Shown here: piece by piece, positions 1 to 7,510 of the stretch
Numbering within the stretch: the first letter of the stretch is position 1
Layout: the number at the start of each line of letters is the position of its first letter
Source: Rhodocyclaceae bacterium UBA6160
GTDB taxonomy: Bacteria > Pseudomonadota > Gammaproteobacteria > Burkholderiales > Rhodocyclaceae
Reading direction: 5' to 3'
Length of the DNA: 10,083 nucleotides
Assembly: GCA_002422995.1 (NCBI GenBank)
Contig: DIUK01000121.1
Span: 525-10,607, forward strand
The notes under the pieces: generated by a model
Database searches by the model: none
Seen by the model: only the letters and a program-made list of their open reading frames with translations
Told to the model about the DNA's origin: nothing
Program-made: the position numbers and the translations under genes

Positions 1-512
1 TCCTGCACATTGTCGAGCAGGCTATACAGCGCACGGCGAGCAAATTCGTCGCAATCGAAGGGGATCAGGCAGCTGTCTGCGGCAATGAGCGCCGAGCGGG
101 TATAAAAATGCAGGGCGGGCGGGGTATCTATCCAGATTTCGTCAAAGTCATCCAGCGCATCCAGCGCCTCGCGCAGTTTGTAAATTTTGTACCGCGATTC
201 GAGCTTGGCCTGGAGTTCTTCCAATGCACCGTCAGCTGGCAGCACAGAAAGATTGGCGAACGGCGTGGGCGCGATGAAGTCCTTGGTGGGCAAGGGACGC
301 AGCTTGAAATTCAGCATCTGGTCAAAAAAACCCGTGGCGGTGTTTTCCAGCGTGTCAGCGGCTTCTCCCAGCAAATAGCGGGTTGAATTGGCTTGCGGGT
401 CAAGATCAACCACCAGGGTGCGCGCACCGCGTGCTGCGCTGATGGCTGCCAAATTGCAGGTAATCGTGCTTTTACCCACGCCGCCTTTTTGATTAAACAC
501 CACTCGTCGCAT
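1..512 (-). CDS. ParA/MinD-family ATPase, partial (C-terminus beyond window)
   Basis: The minus strand reads open from position 512 to the window edge, giving 170 residues of a deviant-Walker ATPase. The N-terminus is MRRVVFNQKGGVGKST, with the ParA Walker A box (KGGVGKST, residues 9-16) including the signature first lysine. A Walker A' segment LVVDLDPQANS and a Walker B segment DEIWIDTPP follow. Family members use ATP-dependent dimerisation and nonspecific DNA binding to position plasmids, chromosomes or protein cargo. No ParB-like partner is visible on this side. An in-frame ATG lies six bases upstream (518), but the AGGGA at 520-524 is only one base from it and seven bases from the ATG at 512, so 512 is preferred. 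The gene diverges from maeB. The family call is firm; the cargo is unknown. Confidence 0.9.
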   Translation of the reverse strand, partial: MRRVVFNQKGGVGKSTITCNLAAISAARGARTLVVDLDPQANSTRYLLGEAADTLENTATGFFDQMLNFKLRPLPTKDFIAPTPFANLSVLPADGALEELQAKLESRYKIYKLREALDALDDFDEIWIDTPPALHFYTRSALIAADSCLIPFDCDEFARRALYSLLDNVQ

Positions 513-675
513 AGTCATTTCCCTGCCGGATTAAAGAATTAAACTGAATGGGCAATTCTGCCATACCTGCCGCCATTAGCCCAAAGCGTTTCGTACGCCG
601 GTCAATAGACGCGTGAGGGGTTTATGATGCGGGTGTATTTTTCTATTTATTGATGCTGACTGTCTCAAAACTGCT
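513..675. other. Divergent intergenic region between parA-like gene and maeB
   Basis: These 163 bases must carry the start signals of both divergent genes. A possible -10 hexamer for maeB, TATGAT, lies at 623-628, but no convincing -35 box sits 16-18 bases upstream of it. A small GGCA/TGCC inverted repeat occurs at 551-562. Nothing here is strong enough to call as a promoter or operator. Confidence 0.3.
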
Positions 676-2961
676 ATGTCTACTGACTCCAACGACCGAA
701 AAAATCTTGCTGCTGCTGCACTTGAATATCACGCTTTCCCTACTGCGGGGAAAATCGCTGTTGTACCAACCAAAGGACTGACCAATCAACGCGACCTGGG
801 GCTGGCCTATTCACCGGGCGTAGCAGCCGCTTGTAATGCTATTGTGGCCGACCCAAGTCAGGTTAATCGGCTGACCTCACGCGCTAATCTCGTGGGCGTG
901 GTAACTAACGGCACGGCAGTGCTGGGCTTGGGCAATATCGGTCCCCTGGCTGCCAAGCCGGTGATGGAAGGCAAAGCCGTGTTGTTCAAGAAATTTGCTG
1001 GCATTGATGTATTTGATATTGAGCTTGAGCAGCCAGACCCGGACAAACTGGTTGAAGCCATCGCAGCCATGGAGCCGACCTTTGGTGGCATTAACCTGGA
1101 AGACATCAAGGCGCCCGAATGTTTTTATATTGAAGAACAGTTGCGCCAGCGCATGAAGATCCCGGTATTCCACGATGATCAACATGGCACTGCCGTGGTC
1201 GTCTGTGCTGCGATTCTGAATGGCTTGAAACTGCTCAACAAGGAACTCAAAGACATCAAACTCGTCACCTCGGGTGCAGGCGCTGCGGCTTTATCGTGCC
1301 TTAATTTGCTCGTGGCTTTGGGTGTGCCGGTCGAGAACATTTGGGTTACGGACATTGAAGGCGTGGTGTATACCGGCCGCGTCGCGTTAATGGATCCGAT
1401 CAAGGCGCGCTACGCGAAAGAGACAAGTGCGCGCAAGCTCACAGAGGTGATTGAAGGGGCGGACGTGTTTCTTGGCCTCTCTGCCGGGCGGGTTTTGAAG
1501 CCGGAAATGGTCGCCAAAATGGCTAAAAATCCACTCATCATGGCACTGGCGAACCCTACGCCAGAAATTACGCCGGACGAAGTGCGCAGTGTGCGCAATG
1601 ATGCAATTATTTCCACCGGACGATCGGATTATCCAAATCAGGTCAATAACGTGCTGTGCTTCCCGTTTATTTTTCGCGGCGCGCTGGACGTCGGCGCAAC
1701 CACGATTAACGAAGAAATGCAGCTCGCCGCCGTGCGTGCGTTGGCTGAACTCGCACAAGCCGAAGCGTCTGACGTGGTGGCCATGGCCTATGGTGGCGAG
1801 AGCTTGTCGTTTGGTCGCGAGTATTTGATTCCGCGCCCGTTTGATCCGCGTCTGATTGTCAAAATTGCCCCGGCCGTAGCACAAGCGGCGATGGATTCTG
1901 GCGTGGCTACGCGGCCGATTGCCGACATGGCAACTTATCGCGAGCGACTGAATAACTTTGTTTATCAGTCCGGTTTCATCATGAAGCCGGTATTTGATGC
2001 GGCCAAAAAAGCGCCGCGTCGCGTGCTGTATTGCGAGGGCGAGGATGAGCGGGTATTGCGCGCCGTGCAAGTAGTGATTGACGAAGGCCTGGCCAAGCCG
2101 GTGGTCATTGGTCGCCCTAGCGTCATTGCGACACGCATTGAAAAAGCTGGGCTGCGCATCGTGCCAAATCAGGATTTTGAGATCATCAACCCTGAGTCTG
2201 ACCCACGCTATAAAACCTTGTGGCAGGCTTACCACCAAAAACTTGGCCGCCAAGGCGTGACGCCGGAAGTGGCTAAAAATGCCATGCGCTCGAACGCCAC
2301 ATTGATCGGCGCCATGCTGCTCGCCACAGGCGATGTGGATGCCATGCTGTGCGGCGTGGTTGGCGGACATCAACACCATTTGCGGCATGTGTCGGATGTC
2401 ATCGGCTTAAAGCCGAATGCGCACAGTTTCGCGGCGATGAATTTATTGCTGTTGCCCAAGCACACGCTGTTTATTTGCGACACCTACGTGAATGAAGATC
2501 CTTCCGCTGAGCTTTTGGCTGAACTCACCTTAATGGCCGCAGATGAAGTTCGTCGTTTTGGCTTGACACCTAAAGTGGCTTTGCTTTCTCATTCCAATTT
2601 TGGCAGCGTGCATTCTGCGGCGGCGCAAAAAATGGCGCAGGCCAGACGCTTGATTGCCCAGCGTGCGCCGGGTTTGGAAATGGATGGCGAGATGCATGGC
2701 GATGCGGCGCTATCGCAAGAAATTCGCGAACGGGCATTCCCCGGCTGTCAGCTCACAGGTGCAGCGAATTTGCTCATCATGCCCAATCTGGATGCAGCCA
2801 ATATTGCATTTAACTTGTTAAAAGCCCTCAACAGCGATGGCATTACAGTAGGCCCGATATTGCTGGGCGCGGCCAAGCCCGTGCACATTGTGACGCCCAC
2901 AGCCACTGTGCGTCGCTTGGTCAACATGACAGCACTGGCTGTGGTTGATGCCAATAATTGA
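676..2961 (+). CDS. maeB: NADP-dependent malic enzyme with C-terminal phosphotransacetylase-like domain
   Basis: This cytoplasmic enzyme oxidatively decarboxylates malate to pyruvate, normally making NADPH. It links the TCA cycle to pyruvate/acetyl-CoA and biosynthetic reducing power. The 761-residue length is that of the large MaeB class. The malic half (about 1-430) shows AYSPGVAAAC, the PVMEGKAVLFKKFAGID segment with the catalytic-lysine region, FHDDQHGTA (165-173), a dinucleotide-binding SGAGAAA (199-205) and ALANPTPEI. The second half (about 436-761) resembles phosphate acetyltransferase, with CEGEDERVLRA (from 453) and a LCGVVGGHQHHLRH segment. In studied MaeB proteins this half is regulatory, mediating acetyl-CoA inhibition, and lacks transacetylase activity. 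No clear Shine-Dalgarno precedes the ATG, but the N-terminus matches the family well. qor follows 15 bases after the stop, suggesting cotranscription. The NADP preference is inferred from the fusion architecture. Confidence 0.96.
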   Translation: MSTDSNDRKNLAAAALEYHAFPTAGKIAVVPTKGLTNQRDLGLAYSPGVAAACNAIVADPSQVNRLTSRANLVGVVTNGTAVLGLGNIGPLAAKPVMEGKAVLFKKFAGIDVFDIELEQPDPDKLVEAIAAMEPTFGGINLEDIKAPECFYIEEQLRQRMKIPVFHDDQHGTAVVVCAAILNGLKLLNKELKDIKLVTSGAGAAALSCLNLLVALGVPVENIWVTDIEGVVYTGRVALMDPIKARYAKETSARKLTEVIEGADVFLGLSAGRVLKPEMVAKMAKNPLIMALANPTPEITPDEVRSVRNDAIISTGRSDYPNQVNNVLCFPFIFRGALDVGATTINEEMQLAAVRALAELAQAEASDVVAMAYGGESLSFGREYLIPRPFDPRLIVKIAPAVAQAAMDSGVATRPIADMATYRERLNNFVYQSGFIMKPVFDAAKKAPRRVLYCEGEDERVLRAVQVVIDEGLAKPVVIGRPSVIATRIEKAGLRIVPNQDFEIINPESDPRYKTLWQAYHQKLGRQGVTPEVAKNAMRSNATLIGAMLLATGDVDAMLCGVVGGHQHHLRHVSDVIGLKPNAHSFAAMNLLLLPKHTLFICDTYVNEDPSAELLAELTLMAADEVRRFGLTPKVALLSHSNFGSVHSAAAQKMAQARRLIAQRAPGLEMDGEMHGDAALSQEIRERAFPGCQLTGAANLLIMPNLDAANIAFNLLKALNSDGITVGPILLGAAKPVHIVTPTATVRRLVNMTALAVVDANN

Positions 2962-2976
2962 TTGGAAAACCAGAAC

Positions 2977-4005
2977 ATGAGCTATGCCATGCGGTTTTAT
3001 GAAACGGGCGGCCCGGAAGTGATGCGCTGGGAAAAAGTCGGCGTTGGTGAGACGGCGCAAAGCTCGGCTGGAACATCAATTATTCTGAGCGCGCGCCCGG
3101 CGTCGGGCGATGTGCGTATTCGTCATCATGCTATCGGCGTTAACTTTATCGACACCTATTACCGCTCCGGCTTGTATCCCGTCACCCTGCCTGCGGGCCT
3201 GGGCGAAGAGGCGGCGGGCGTCATTGAGGCGGTGGGTGAGGGGGTGGCTGGGTTTGCCGTGGGGGATCGTGTCGCCTATGCAGATAGCCCACAGCATCCT
3301 ATCGGCGCGTATTCTGAAGTGCGCGATATGCCGGTTGATCGTCTCGTCAAACTGCCGGATGCCATTGGCTTTCAAACCGCAGCTGCGATGATGTTGCGCG
3401 GCTTGACTGTACAGTATCTGCTGCGTCGCGTGCATCGCGTGATGCCGGGCGAAACCATTCTTTTCCATGCCATTGCCGGCGGCGTGGGCTTGATTGCCTG
3501 CCAGTGGGCAAAAGCGCTGGGGGCAACGGTTATCGGCACAGTCAGCACGCGTGAAAAAGCTGCTATTGCGTATGCGCATGGGTGTGACCATGTGATCATC
3601 AGCAAAGAAGAGCATATTGTCGATCGCGTCAAGGACATCACCGGTGGAAAGGGTGTGCCGGTGGTGTATGACTCCATAGGCAAAGACACCTTTAGCATGT
3701 CACTGGATTGCCTCAGCCCCCTGGGTTTAATGGTCAGCTTTGGCAATTCTTCTGGCACACCGCCTGCGCTGGAACTGCGCGAATTGGCGCGCCGTGGCTC
3801 GCTCTTTATTACACGGCCAACGTTGTACACCTATACCGCTAAGCGTAGTGATTTACTCACCATGGCAGATGAGTTGTTTGCCATCGTCATCTCTGGTCAG
3901 GTTAAGATCGAGATTAATCAAACCTATGCGCTTGAACATGCAGCCCAAGCGCATAGTGATTTAACTGCGCGCAAAACGACAGGCTCAACCATTCTTCTTC
4001 CTTAA
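2977..4005 (+). CDS. qor: Quinone oxidoreductase / zeta-crystallin-like NADPH reductase
   Basis: A zinc-independent medium-chain dehydrogenase/reductase of the Qor type, 342 residues. Family members reduce quinones with NADPH in the cytosol. Visible landmarks are MRFYETGGPEVMRWEKV at the N-terminus, GVNFIDTYYRSGLYP, the nucleotide-binding AIAGGVG (165-171) followed by LIACQWAKALGA, VVYDSIGKDTF, and GLMVSFGNSSG. This order closely follows E. coli Qor. No structural-zinc cysteine lobe is present. About 15 extra residues (GVGETAQSSAGTSIILSAR) near the N-terminus make it longer than the usual 324-327 residues. The reading frame is open back to a TTG at 2962 directly after the maeB stop, but the ATG at 2977 gives the family-like N-terminus MSYAMRFYETGG and is preferred. 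A second ParA-type gene follows after 21 bases. Confidence 0.93.
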   Translation: MSYAMRFYETGGPEVMRWEKVGVGETAQSSAGTSIILSARPASGDVRIRHHAIGVNFIDTYYRSGLYPVTLPAGLGEEAAGVIEAVGEGVAGFAVGDRVAYADSPQHPIGAYSEVRDMPVDRLVKLPDAIGFQTAAAMMLRGLTVQYLLRRVHRVMPGETILFHAIAGGVGLIACQWAKALGATVIGTVSTREKAAIAYAHGCDHVIISKEEHIVDRVKDITGGKGVPVVYDSIGKDTFSMSLDCLSPLGLMVSFGNSSGTPPALELRELARRGSLFITRPTLYTYTAKRSDLLTMADELFAIVISGQVKIEINQTYALEHAAQAHSDLTARKTTGSTILLP

Positions 4006-4026
4006 CTCATCCATGAGATATCGCCC

Positions 4027-4656
4027 ATGCAAACTTATCTTATTGCAAATCCCAAAGGTGGCGTAGGTAAAAGCACACTAGCAACAAATCTGGCCGGCTA
4101 CTTTTCGCGCATTGGTCACCGCGTGATGCTGGGCGATATTGACCGGCAACAATCTTCTCGCGCATGGCTGGCGCTACGCTCTCCGTCGCTGCCACCGATT
4201 GCCAATTGGGACTTGGCTGGCGATAGCCCGGCCAAACCACCCAAAGACACGACGCACGTTGTGCTGGATACGCCTGCCGGATTGCATGGAAAAGCACTAA
4301 CGAAAGTATTAAAGCAGGCCACTCGGGTCATTGTCCCCTTGCAGGCTTCCATTTTCGACATCATTGCTACACGTGATTTTCTACAACAGCTCGCTGAGGA
4401 AAAGGCGTCAAGAAAAAACCAGGAACAGGCCTTCGTTGCCATCGTTGCCATGCGCGTTGATCCGCGCACCCGCGCAGCGGGCCAACTTGAACGTTTTTTG
4501 GATGACACACAATTACCTGTCATTGCACATTTGCGCGACACGCAAACTTATGTGCAAGCTGCCGCTCATGGCCTGAGTATTTTTGACCTCTCTGCTGCGC
4601 GTGGCGGGCAAGACTGGGCGCAGTGGCAGCCCTTGATCGCTTGGTTAAACAGATAA
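4027..4656 (+). CDS. Small orphan ParA/MinD-family ATPase
   Basis: A complete 209-residue deviant-Walker ATPase. The Walker A box KGGVGKST lies at residues 10-17 with the ParA signature lysine at 10. The Walker A' region reads GDIDRQQSS and Walker B reads VVLDTPAG. The short length with no N-terminal helix-turn-helix places it among small ParA proteins (chromosomal type Ib or cargo-positioning ATPases such as ParC, PpfA and McdA relatives) rather than plasmid P1-type ParA. These proteins bind the nucleoid and position DNA or protein complexes. No ParB, McdB or other partner gene adjoins it. It sits 21 bases after qor and 46 bases before SDR1, so it is probably cotranscribed with metabolic genes. 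It differs clearly from the ATPase at 1-512 apart from the common motifs. The cargo is unknown. Confidence 0.9.
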   Translation: MQTYLIANPKGGVGKSTLATNLAGYFSRIGHRVMLGDIDRQQSSRAWLALRSPSLPPIANWDLAGDSPAKPPKDTTHVVLDTPAGLHGKALTKVLKQATRVIVPLQASIFDIIATRDFLQQLAEEKASRKNQEQAFVAIVAMRVDPRTRAAGQLERFLDDTQLPVIAHLRDTQTYVQAAAHGLSIFDLSAARGGQDWAQWQPLIAWLNR

Positions 4657-4690
4657 ACTGGTTGTACTTGATTAAAAATTAAAACCATAA

Positions 4691-4695
4691 GGAGG
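4691..4695 (+). promoter_or_regulatory. Strong Shine-Dalgarno of SDR1
   Basis: GGAGG, within AAGGAGGAG, lies seven bases before the ATG at 4703. It is the strongest ribosome binding site in the left half of the window and fixes the start of the SDR gene. Confidence 0.8.
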
Positions 4696-4702
4696 AGAAG
4701 AA

Positions 4703-5530
4703 ATGAATAGCACAACAGACACAAAATCGTTTTCATTAAACCTGTTTCGTTTGGATCATCGCGTTGCCCTGGTCACTGGTGCAGGTGTCGGCTTGGGACG
4801 TGTATTTGCACGTGCCCTGGCGACGGTGGGTGCAAAAGTGGTGTGTGCGGATATTGACCTCGCCATTGCACAGGAAACCGCGCAGCAAATTACCGCAGCA
4901 GGTGGCGAGGCACTGGCTTTGCGGGTAGATGTCTCTGATGAAGCATCTGTTGCAAAAATGGTAGCAGATACTTCTGCACACTTTGGCACACTAGACATTC
5001 TGATCAATAACGCGGGTATCGCAACACCCCCACTGCGCGTGCATGAGATGCCCGTTGCGGATTGGGATCGCCTGCACAGTGTGAATACCCGTGGCATTTT
5101 CTTGTGCACACGCGCTGCGTTGCCATTCATGTTGCCACGCAAAAAAGGTGTAGTCATCAGCATTGCTTCCATTGCGGGGTTGGGTGGCGTCTCACCAAAA
5201 ACACCTGCTGTTGCAGTCAATTACTCCTCATCCAAAGCCGCTGTCATTGGGTTTACCCGCCAGGCCGCAGCTGAATACGGACGCGATGGCATCCGCTTTA
5301 ATGCCATTGCCCCAGGCTGGCATCTAGGCACACAACTCGGCCGTGAAGCTTTGCCGCCCTCTGAGCAGGCAATACAAGCGTTTGTTGCAACATTGAATGA
5401 GGCGACACCCCTGGGTCGCACGGGAGACCCGGAAGAGCTGGCAGGCTTGCTGATTTATTTAGCCAGCGATGCATCCAGCTTTGTGACCGGACAAGTCATC
5501 GCTCACGATGGCGGATGGACTGCCTGGTAA
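4703..5530 (+). CDS. Classical short-chain dehydrogenase/reductase (SDR1)
   Basis: A 275-residue SDR with the complete classical active site. The cofactor loop TGAGVGLG is at 25-32 and NNAG at 102-105. The catalytic Ser is 156, Tyr 174 and Lys 178 (YSSSK), and the C-terminal HDGGWTAW follows the usual family ending. Asp50 after the second beta strand (CADID) suggests NAD(H) rather than NADP(H), by the usual rule for these folds. It interconverts an alcohol and a ketone in the cytosol; the substrate cannot be named. The resemblance is to gluconate-5-dehydrogenase and 3-oxoacyl-ACP-reductase-like members, which is generic. It ends 19 bases from the end of the convergent sigma-54 regulator gene. 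It may belong to the catabolic cluster or be the last gene of the maeB-qor-parA series. Confidence 0.93.
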   Translation: MNSTTDTKSFSLNLFRLDHRVALVTGAGVGLGRVFARALATVGAKVVCADIDLAIAQETAQQITAAGGEALALRVDVSDEASVAKMVADTSAHFGTLDILINNAGIATPPLRVHEMPVADWDRLHSVNTRGIFLCTRAALPFMLPRKKGVVISIASIAGLGGVSPKTPAVAVNYSSSKAAVIGFTRQAAAEYGRDGIRFNAIAPGWHLGTQLGREALPPSEQAIQAFVATLNEATPLGRTGDPEELAGLLIYLASDASSFVTGQVIAHDGGWTAW

Positions 5531-5549
5531 CGTGCTGCGTCCCTAATCC

Positions 5550-7301
5550 CTAATCAATCTCGGTCAAGCTGGCTTGCTGTAATTTGTAAGCCAGCTGACG
5601 GCGTGTCAGCCCTAAAGATCGGGCTGCTTGCGAGATATTGCCTTTGGCGTCGTCGACGGCTACGCGCAGCGCAGCTCTCTCCACATCCTGCAAACTCATC
5701 CCCTGCTCACGTGCCAGGCGCAGCAAACTGCTCAGCTCGCCGAGATTGCCACGCCGCTCCTCGTCTTGCTTGTATTGACTCGGTAGCGATAATGATTGTG
5801 GCGCAAGAACAGCAGCCGGCATCTGCGCTAAAAGACTCGTTGGCATAGCATCTGGCACATTGTTCGCCGTATCATCAGCGCCGACTTTTGCCTGTCGCTC
5901 ATCTTCAAATGCATACAAGTGAAAGCTATCAATCGGATGATCTTGATCCGCCAAAATCACCGCTCGCTCTATCATGTGCTCTAACTGGCGCACATTACCC
6001 GGATAAGAGTGCTGCAGCAAAACTGCCACAGCGTCCTGGGTAAATCCGGACGGTTGCTTTGCGTGCACCTTGCAAAAACGGCGAAAGAAAAAATCTACCA
6101 GCAAGGGTACATCCGCGCGACGCTCACGCAGCGGTGGCACACGAATAGGGAACGTGGTCAAGCGAAAAAACAAATCCTCACGAAACCTGCCTTCGCGCAC
6201 TTCATGACGCAAATCAGCATTCGTTGCGGCAATCACACGTACATTCACTTTGCGGGTACGCTGGTCGCCAATCCGTTCTAGCTCACCTTCTTGCAATACC
6301 CGCAACAGCTTGCCTTGCGAAGCAAAGTCCAGCGTGCCAATTTCATCCAAAAATAACGTGCCTCCCTCCGCGCGCTCAAAACGCCCAGGGCGTGAATGCG
6401 TTGCCCCTGAATATGCGCCGCGCTCCACACCAAACAGCTCTGATTCAATCAATGACGCAGGAATAGCCGCACAATTCACAGCAATAAAGGCTTGCGCGCT
6501 CCGTTCACTGCGACGATGCACTAGTCGTGCAATAACCTCCTTACCCACACCAGTTTCACCATGCAGCAAGACTGTGGATTTAGTCGGCGCGACTTTGTCT
6601 ACCAAATAAAGCACAGAATGAAACGCTGAGGACACGCCAACAATTTCATTCGCTCCTGCTGTCACAGATTCACCCGCCTGCCCCAGGCTCAACTGACTGA
6701 TCAATGGGCCGCTTGCCATGGCATCTAGACGCTCCGCTTCATTCCAGTGATGAGCTAAACGACCCGACATCAAGCAAGTGGCGCAACCTGATGCGCTGCA
6801 CTGAGGCTCTCGAAATACCACCATGCGACTCATAAAGGCGCTGCTATAGCCACTCAAATACCCCATCAATAGCCAGCACACACTTTCCGAGCTTAAACCG
6901 TAAGCAGCAATGTGTGCCTCAGCCTCGACTGAAGCGATTAAATTCAAATCAACTTCAAAAATACCCCGCTGCACATCGATATTGATGTGCTTGAATTCCA
7001 GCGAAGCGTAGCCTGCCAACTGATGAATCAACGCACTCAACTGATAGTTGTAACTATCGGTTTCATCAGAATGATGCAGTTTCCGCAGCAGTTCAGCCCC
7101 TTTGATTCCCTCCGAGTAAGCAACCTGGGTAATCAATGAACGTGCCGCTTTTGCTCCGCAAAGATCAATCAGGCCGCGTCGGTATTCGGTAAAGGCCGAA
7201 GCATAAAAAAGGATCATCCGCTGTCCATCCAGACGCATTTGCCCATCCTCTGTTCCCATCTGTAAAAATGAGTTCAGTGCATTGTCCGCGAATAAATTCA
7301 T
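5550..7301 (-). CDS. XylR/DmpR/MopR-type sigma-54-dependent activator with V4R effector domain
   Basis: A 583-residue enhancer-binding protein of the aromatic-catabolism class. Residues about 1-205 form the XylR-N/V4R sensing domain. By eye they retain a MopR-like zinc site, Cys142, Glu165, Cys168 and Cys176, with the same spacings. The AAA+ domain has Walker A GETGVGKE (248-255), the sigma-54 contact loop GAYSGA (295-300, canonical GAFTGA) and Walker B GGTLFLDEIG (313-322). A Fis-type helix-turn-helix lies at about 554-575 (ISQAARSLGLTRRQLAYKL). In this family, effector binding relieves repression by the sensor domain and allows ATP-driven opening of sigma-54 promoters. The divergent oxygenase operon with its -24/-12 promoter is the obvious target. 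GTG at 7310 is in frame, but GGGGAG lies eight bases before the ATG at 7301, so 7301 is preferred. The effector is unknown. Confidence 0.95.
   Translation of the reverse strand: MNLFADNALNSFLQMGTEDGQMRLDGQRMILFYASAFTEYRRGLIDLCGAKAARSLITQVAYSEGIKGAELLRKLHHSDETDSYNYQLSALIHQLAGYASLEFKHINIDVQRGIFEVDLNLIASVEAEAHIAAYGLSSESVCWLLMGYLSGYSSAFMSRMVVFREPQCSASGCATCLMSGRLAHHWNEAERLDAMASGPLISQLSLGQAGESVTAGANEIVGVSSAFHSVLYLVDKVAPTKSTVLLHGETGVGKEVIARLVHRRSERSAQAFIAVNCAAIPASLIESELFGVERGAYSGATHSRPGRFERAEGGTLFLDEIGTLDFASQGKLLRVLQEGELERIGDQRTRKVNVRVIAATNADLRHEVREGRFREDLFFRLTTFPIRVPPLRERRADVPLLVDFFFRRFCKVHAKQPSGFTQDAVAVLLQHSYPGNVRQLEHMIERAVILADQDHPIDSFHLYAFEDERQAKVGADDTANNVPDAMPTSLLAQMPAAVLAPQSLSLPSQYKQDEERRGNLGELSSLLRLAREQGMSLQDVERAALRVAVDDAKGNISQAARSLGLTRRQLAYKLQQASLTEID
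5567..5596. repeat. Perfect 9-base inverted repeat at the convergent gene ends
   Basis: AGCTGGCTT (5567-5575) and AAGCCAGCT (5588-5596) are perfect complements. A G-T and a C-G pair can extend the stem inward to 11 pairs, leaving an 8-base loop. It lies 36 bases past the SDR1 stop, inside the helix-turn-helix codons of the regulator. No T-run follows on either strand, so it is not a standard intrinsic terminator. It could slow or terminate SDR1 transcripts, or be a coincidence of coding sequence. Confidence 0.45.
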
Positions 7302-7327
7302 TGAACCCACTCCCCGTGAAAAGTGAC

Positions 7328-7357
7328 ATTTTTCGTAAAAATATTCATTTATGTCAA
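7328..7357 (-). promoter_or_regulatory. Possible sigma-70 promoter of the activator gene
   Basis: A perfect TTGACA reads on the minus strand from 7357 to 7352. An 18-base spacer is followed by AAAAAT (7333-7328), matching four of six -10 positions. A start near 7321 would give a leader of about 20 bases including the Shine-Dalgarno. The -10 is weak. The -35 lies near candidate activator sites, which would permit autoregulation. Confidence 0.3.
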
Positions 7358-7363
7358 TCTATA

Positions 7364-7427
7364 TTCAAAATTGTACATTCAGTGCTGCAAGCAACCACAA
7401 CTTAGCATCATAAAACTCGTTCAATTG
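7364..7427. promoter_or_regulatory. Candidate upstream activator sites
   Basis: TTCAAAATTG (7364-7373) and TTCAATTG (7420-7427) are CAA/TTG palindromic cores resembling the centre of XylR/DmpR-type upstream sites, whose known consensus has CAATTG flanked by GAT/ATC arms. Their centres lie about 97 and 152 bases before the predicted transcription start, within the range known for this family. The flanking arms are poorly conserved, so this is a weak match by eye. Confidence 0.3.
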
Positions 7428-7476
7428 CCGAAGAAGTTTCATTACCGCGTTGTTTTGTATGGGCATACGATAGAAA

Positions 7477-7497
7477 CCATGCTGCTTTGCAGTATGG
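7477..7497. repeat. Inverted repeat overlapping the -24 element
   Basis: CCATGCTGC (7477-7485) and GCAGTATGG (7489-7497) form a nine-pair stem, eight Watson-Crick pairs plus one G-T, around a TTT loop. The right arm shares its last three bases (TGG) with the -24 box of the sigma-54 promoter. It could be a binding site for a protein that modulates sigma-54 polymerase access, or be incidental. Confidence 0.45.
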
Positions 7498-7510
7498 CAC
7501 CTAATTTGCT
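7495..7510 (+). promoter_or_regulatory. Sigma-54 (-24/-12) promoter of the oxygenase operon
   Basis: TGGCAC (7495-7500), five bases, then TTGCT (7506-7510) match the sigma-54 consensus TGGCAC-N5-TTGCW. The invariant GG (7496-7497) and GC (7508-7509) are exactly ten bases apart. The expected transcription start is about 7521, giving a leader of roughly 80 bases. It points into the oxygenase gene and away from the gene for a sigma-54 activator, which strongly supports the call. Confidence 0.9.

Noticed and set aside
1387..2388. 333-codon open frame on the minus strand antisense to maeB
   Set aside because: It lies entirely inside maeB, has no family-like motifs, and its His/Arg-rich composition is typical of the complement of a GC-biased coding frame.
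2962..2976. TTG at 2962 as the start of qor
   Set aside because: It abuts the maeB stop with no ribosome binding site, and the ATG at 2977 gives the family-typical N-terminus.
4007..4018. CTCAT/ATGAG palindrome between qor and the small ParA gene
   Set aside because: Five-base arms with a 2-base gap and no T-run are too short for a terminator and expected by chance as an operator.
4662..4691. TTGTAC-N18-CATAAG as a sigma-70 promoter for SDR1
   Set aside because: A start from it would fall within or after the Shine-Dalgarno, leaving no usable leader; both hexamers are also weak.
7302..7310. GTG at 7310 as the start of the sigma-54 activator
   Set aside because: That GTG overlaps the GGGGAG that is well spaced for the ATG at 7301, so the later start is better supported.
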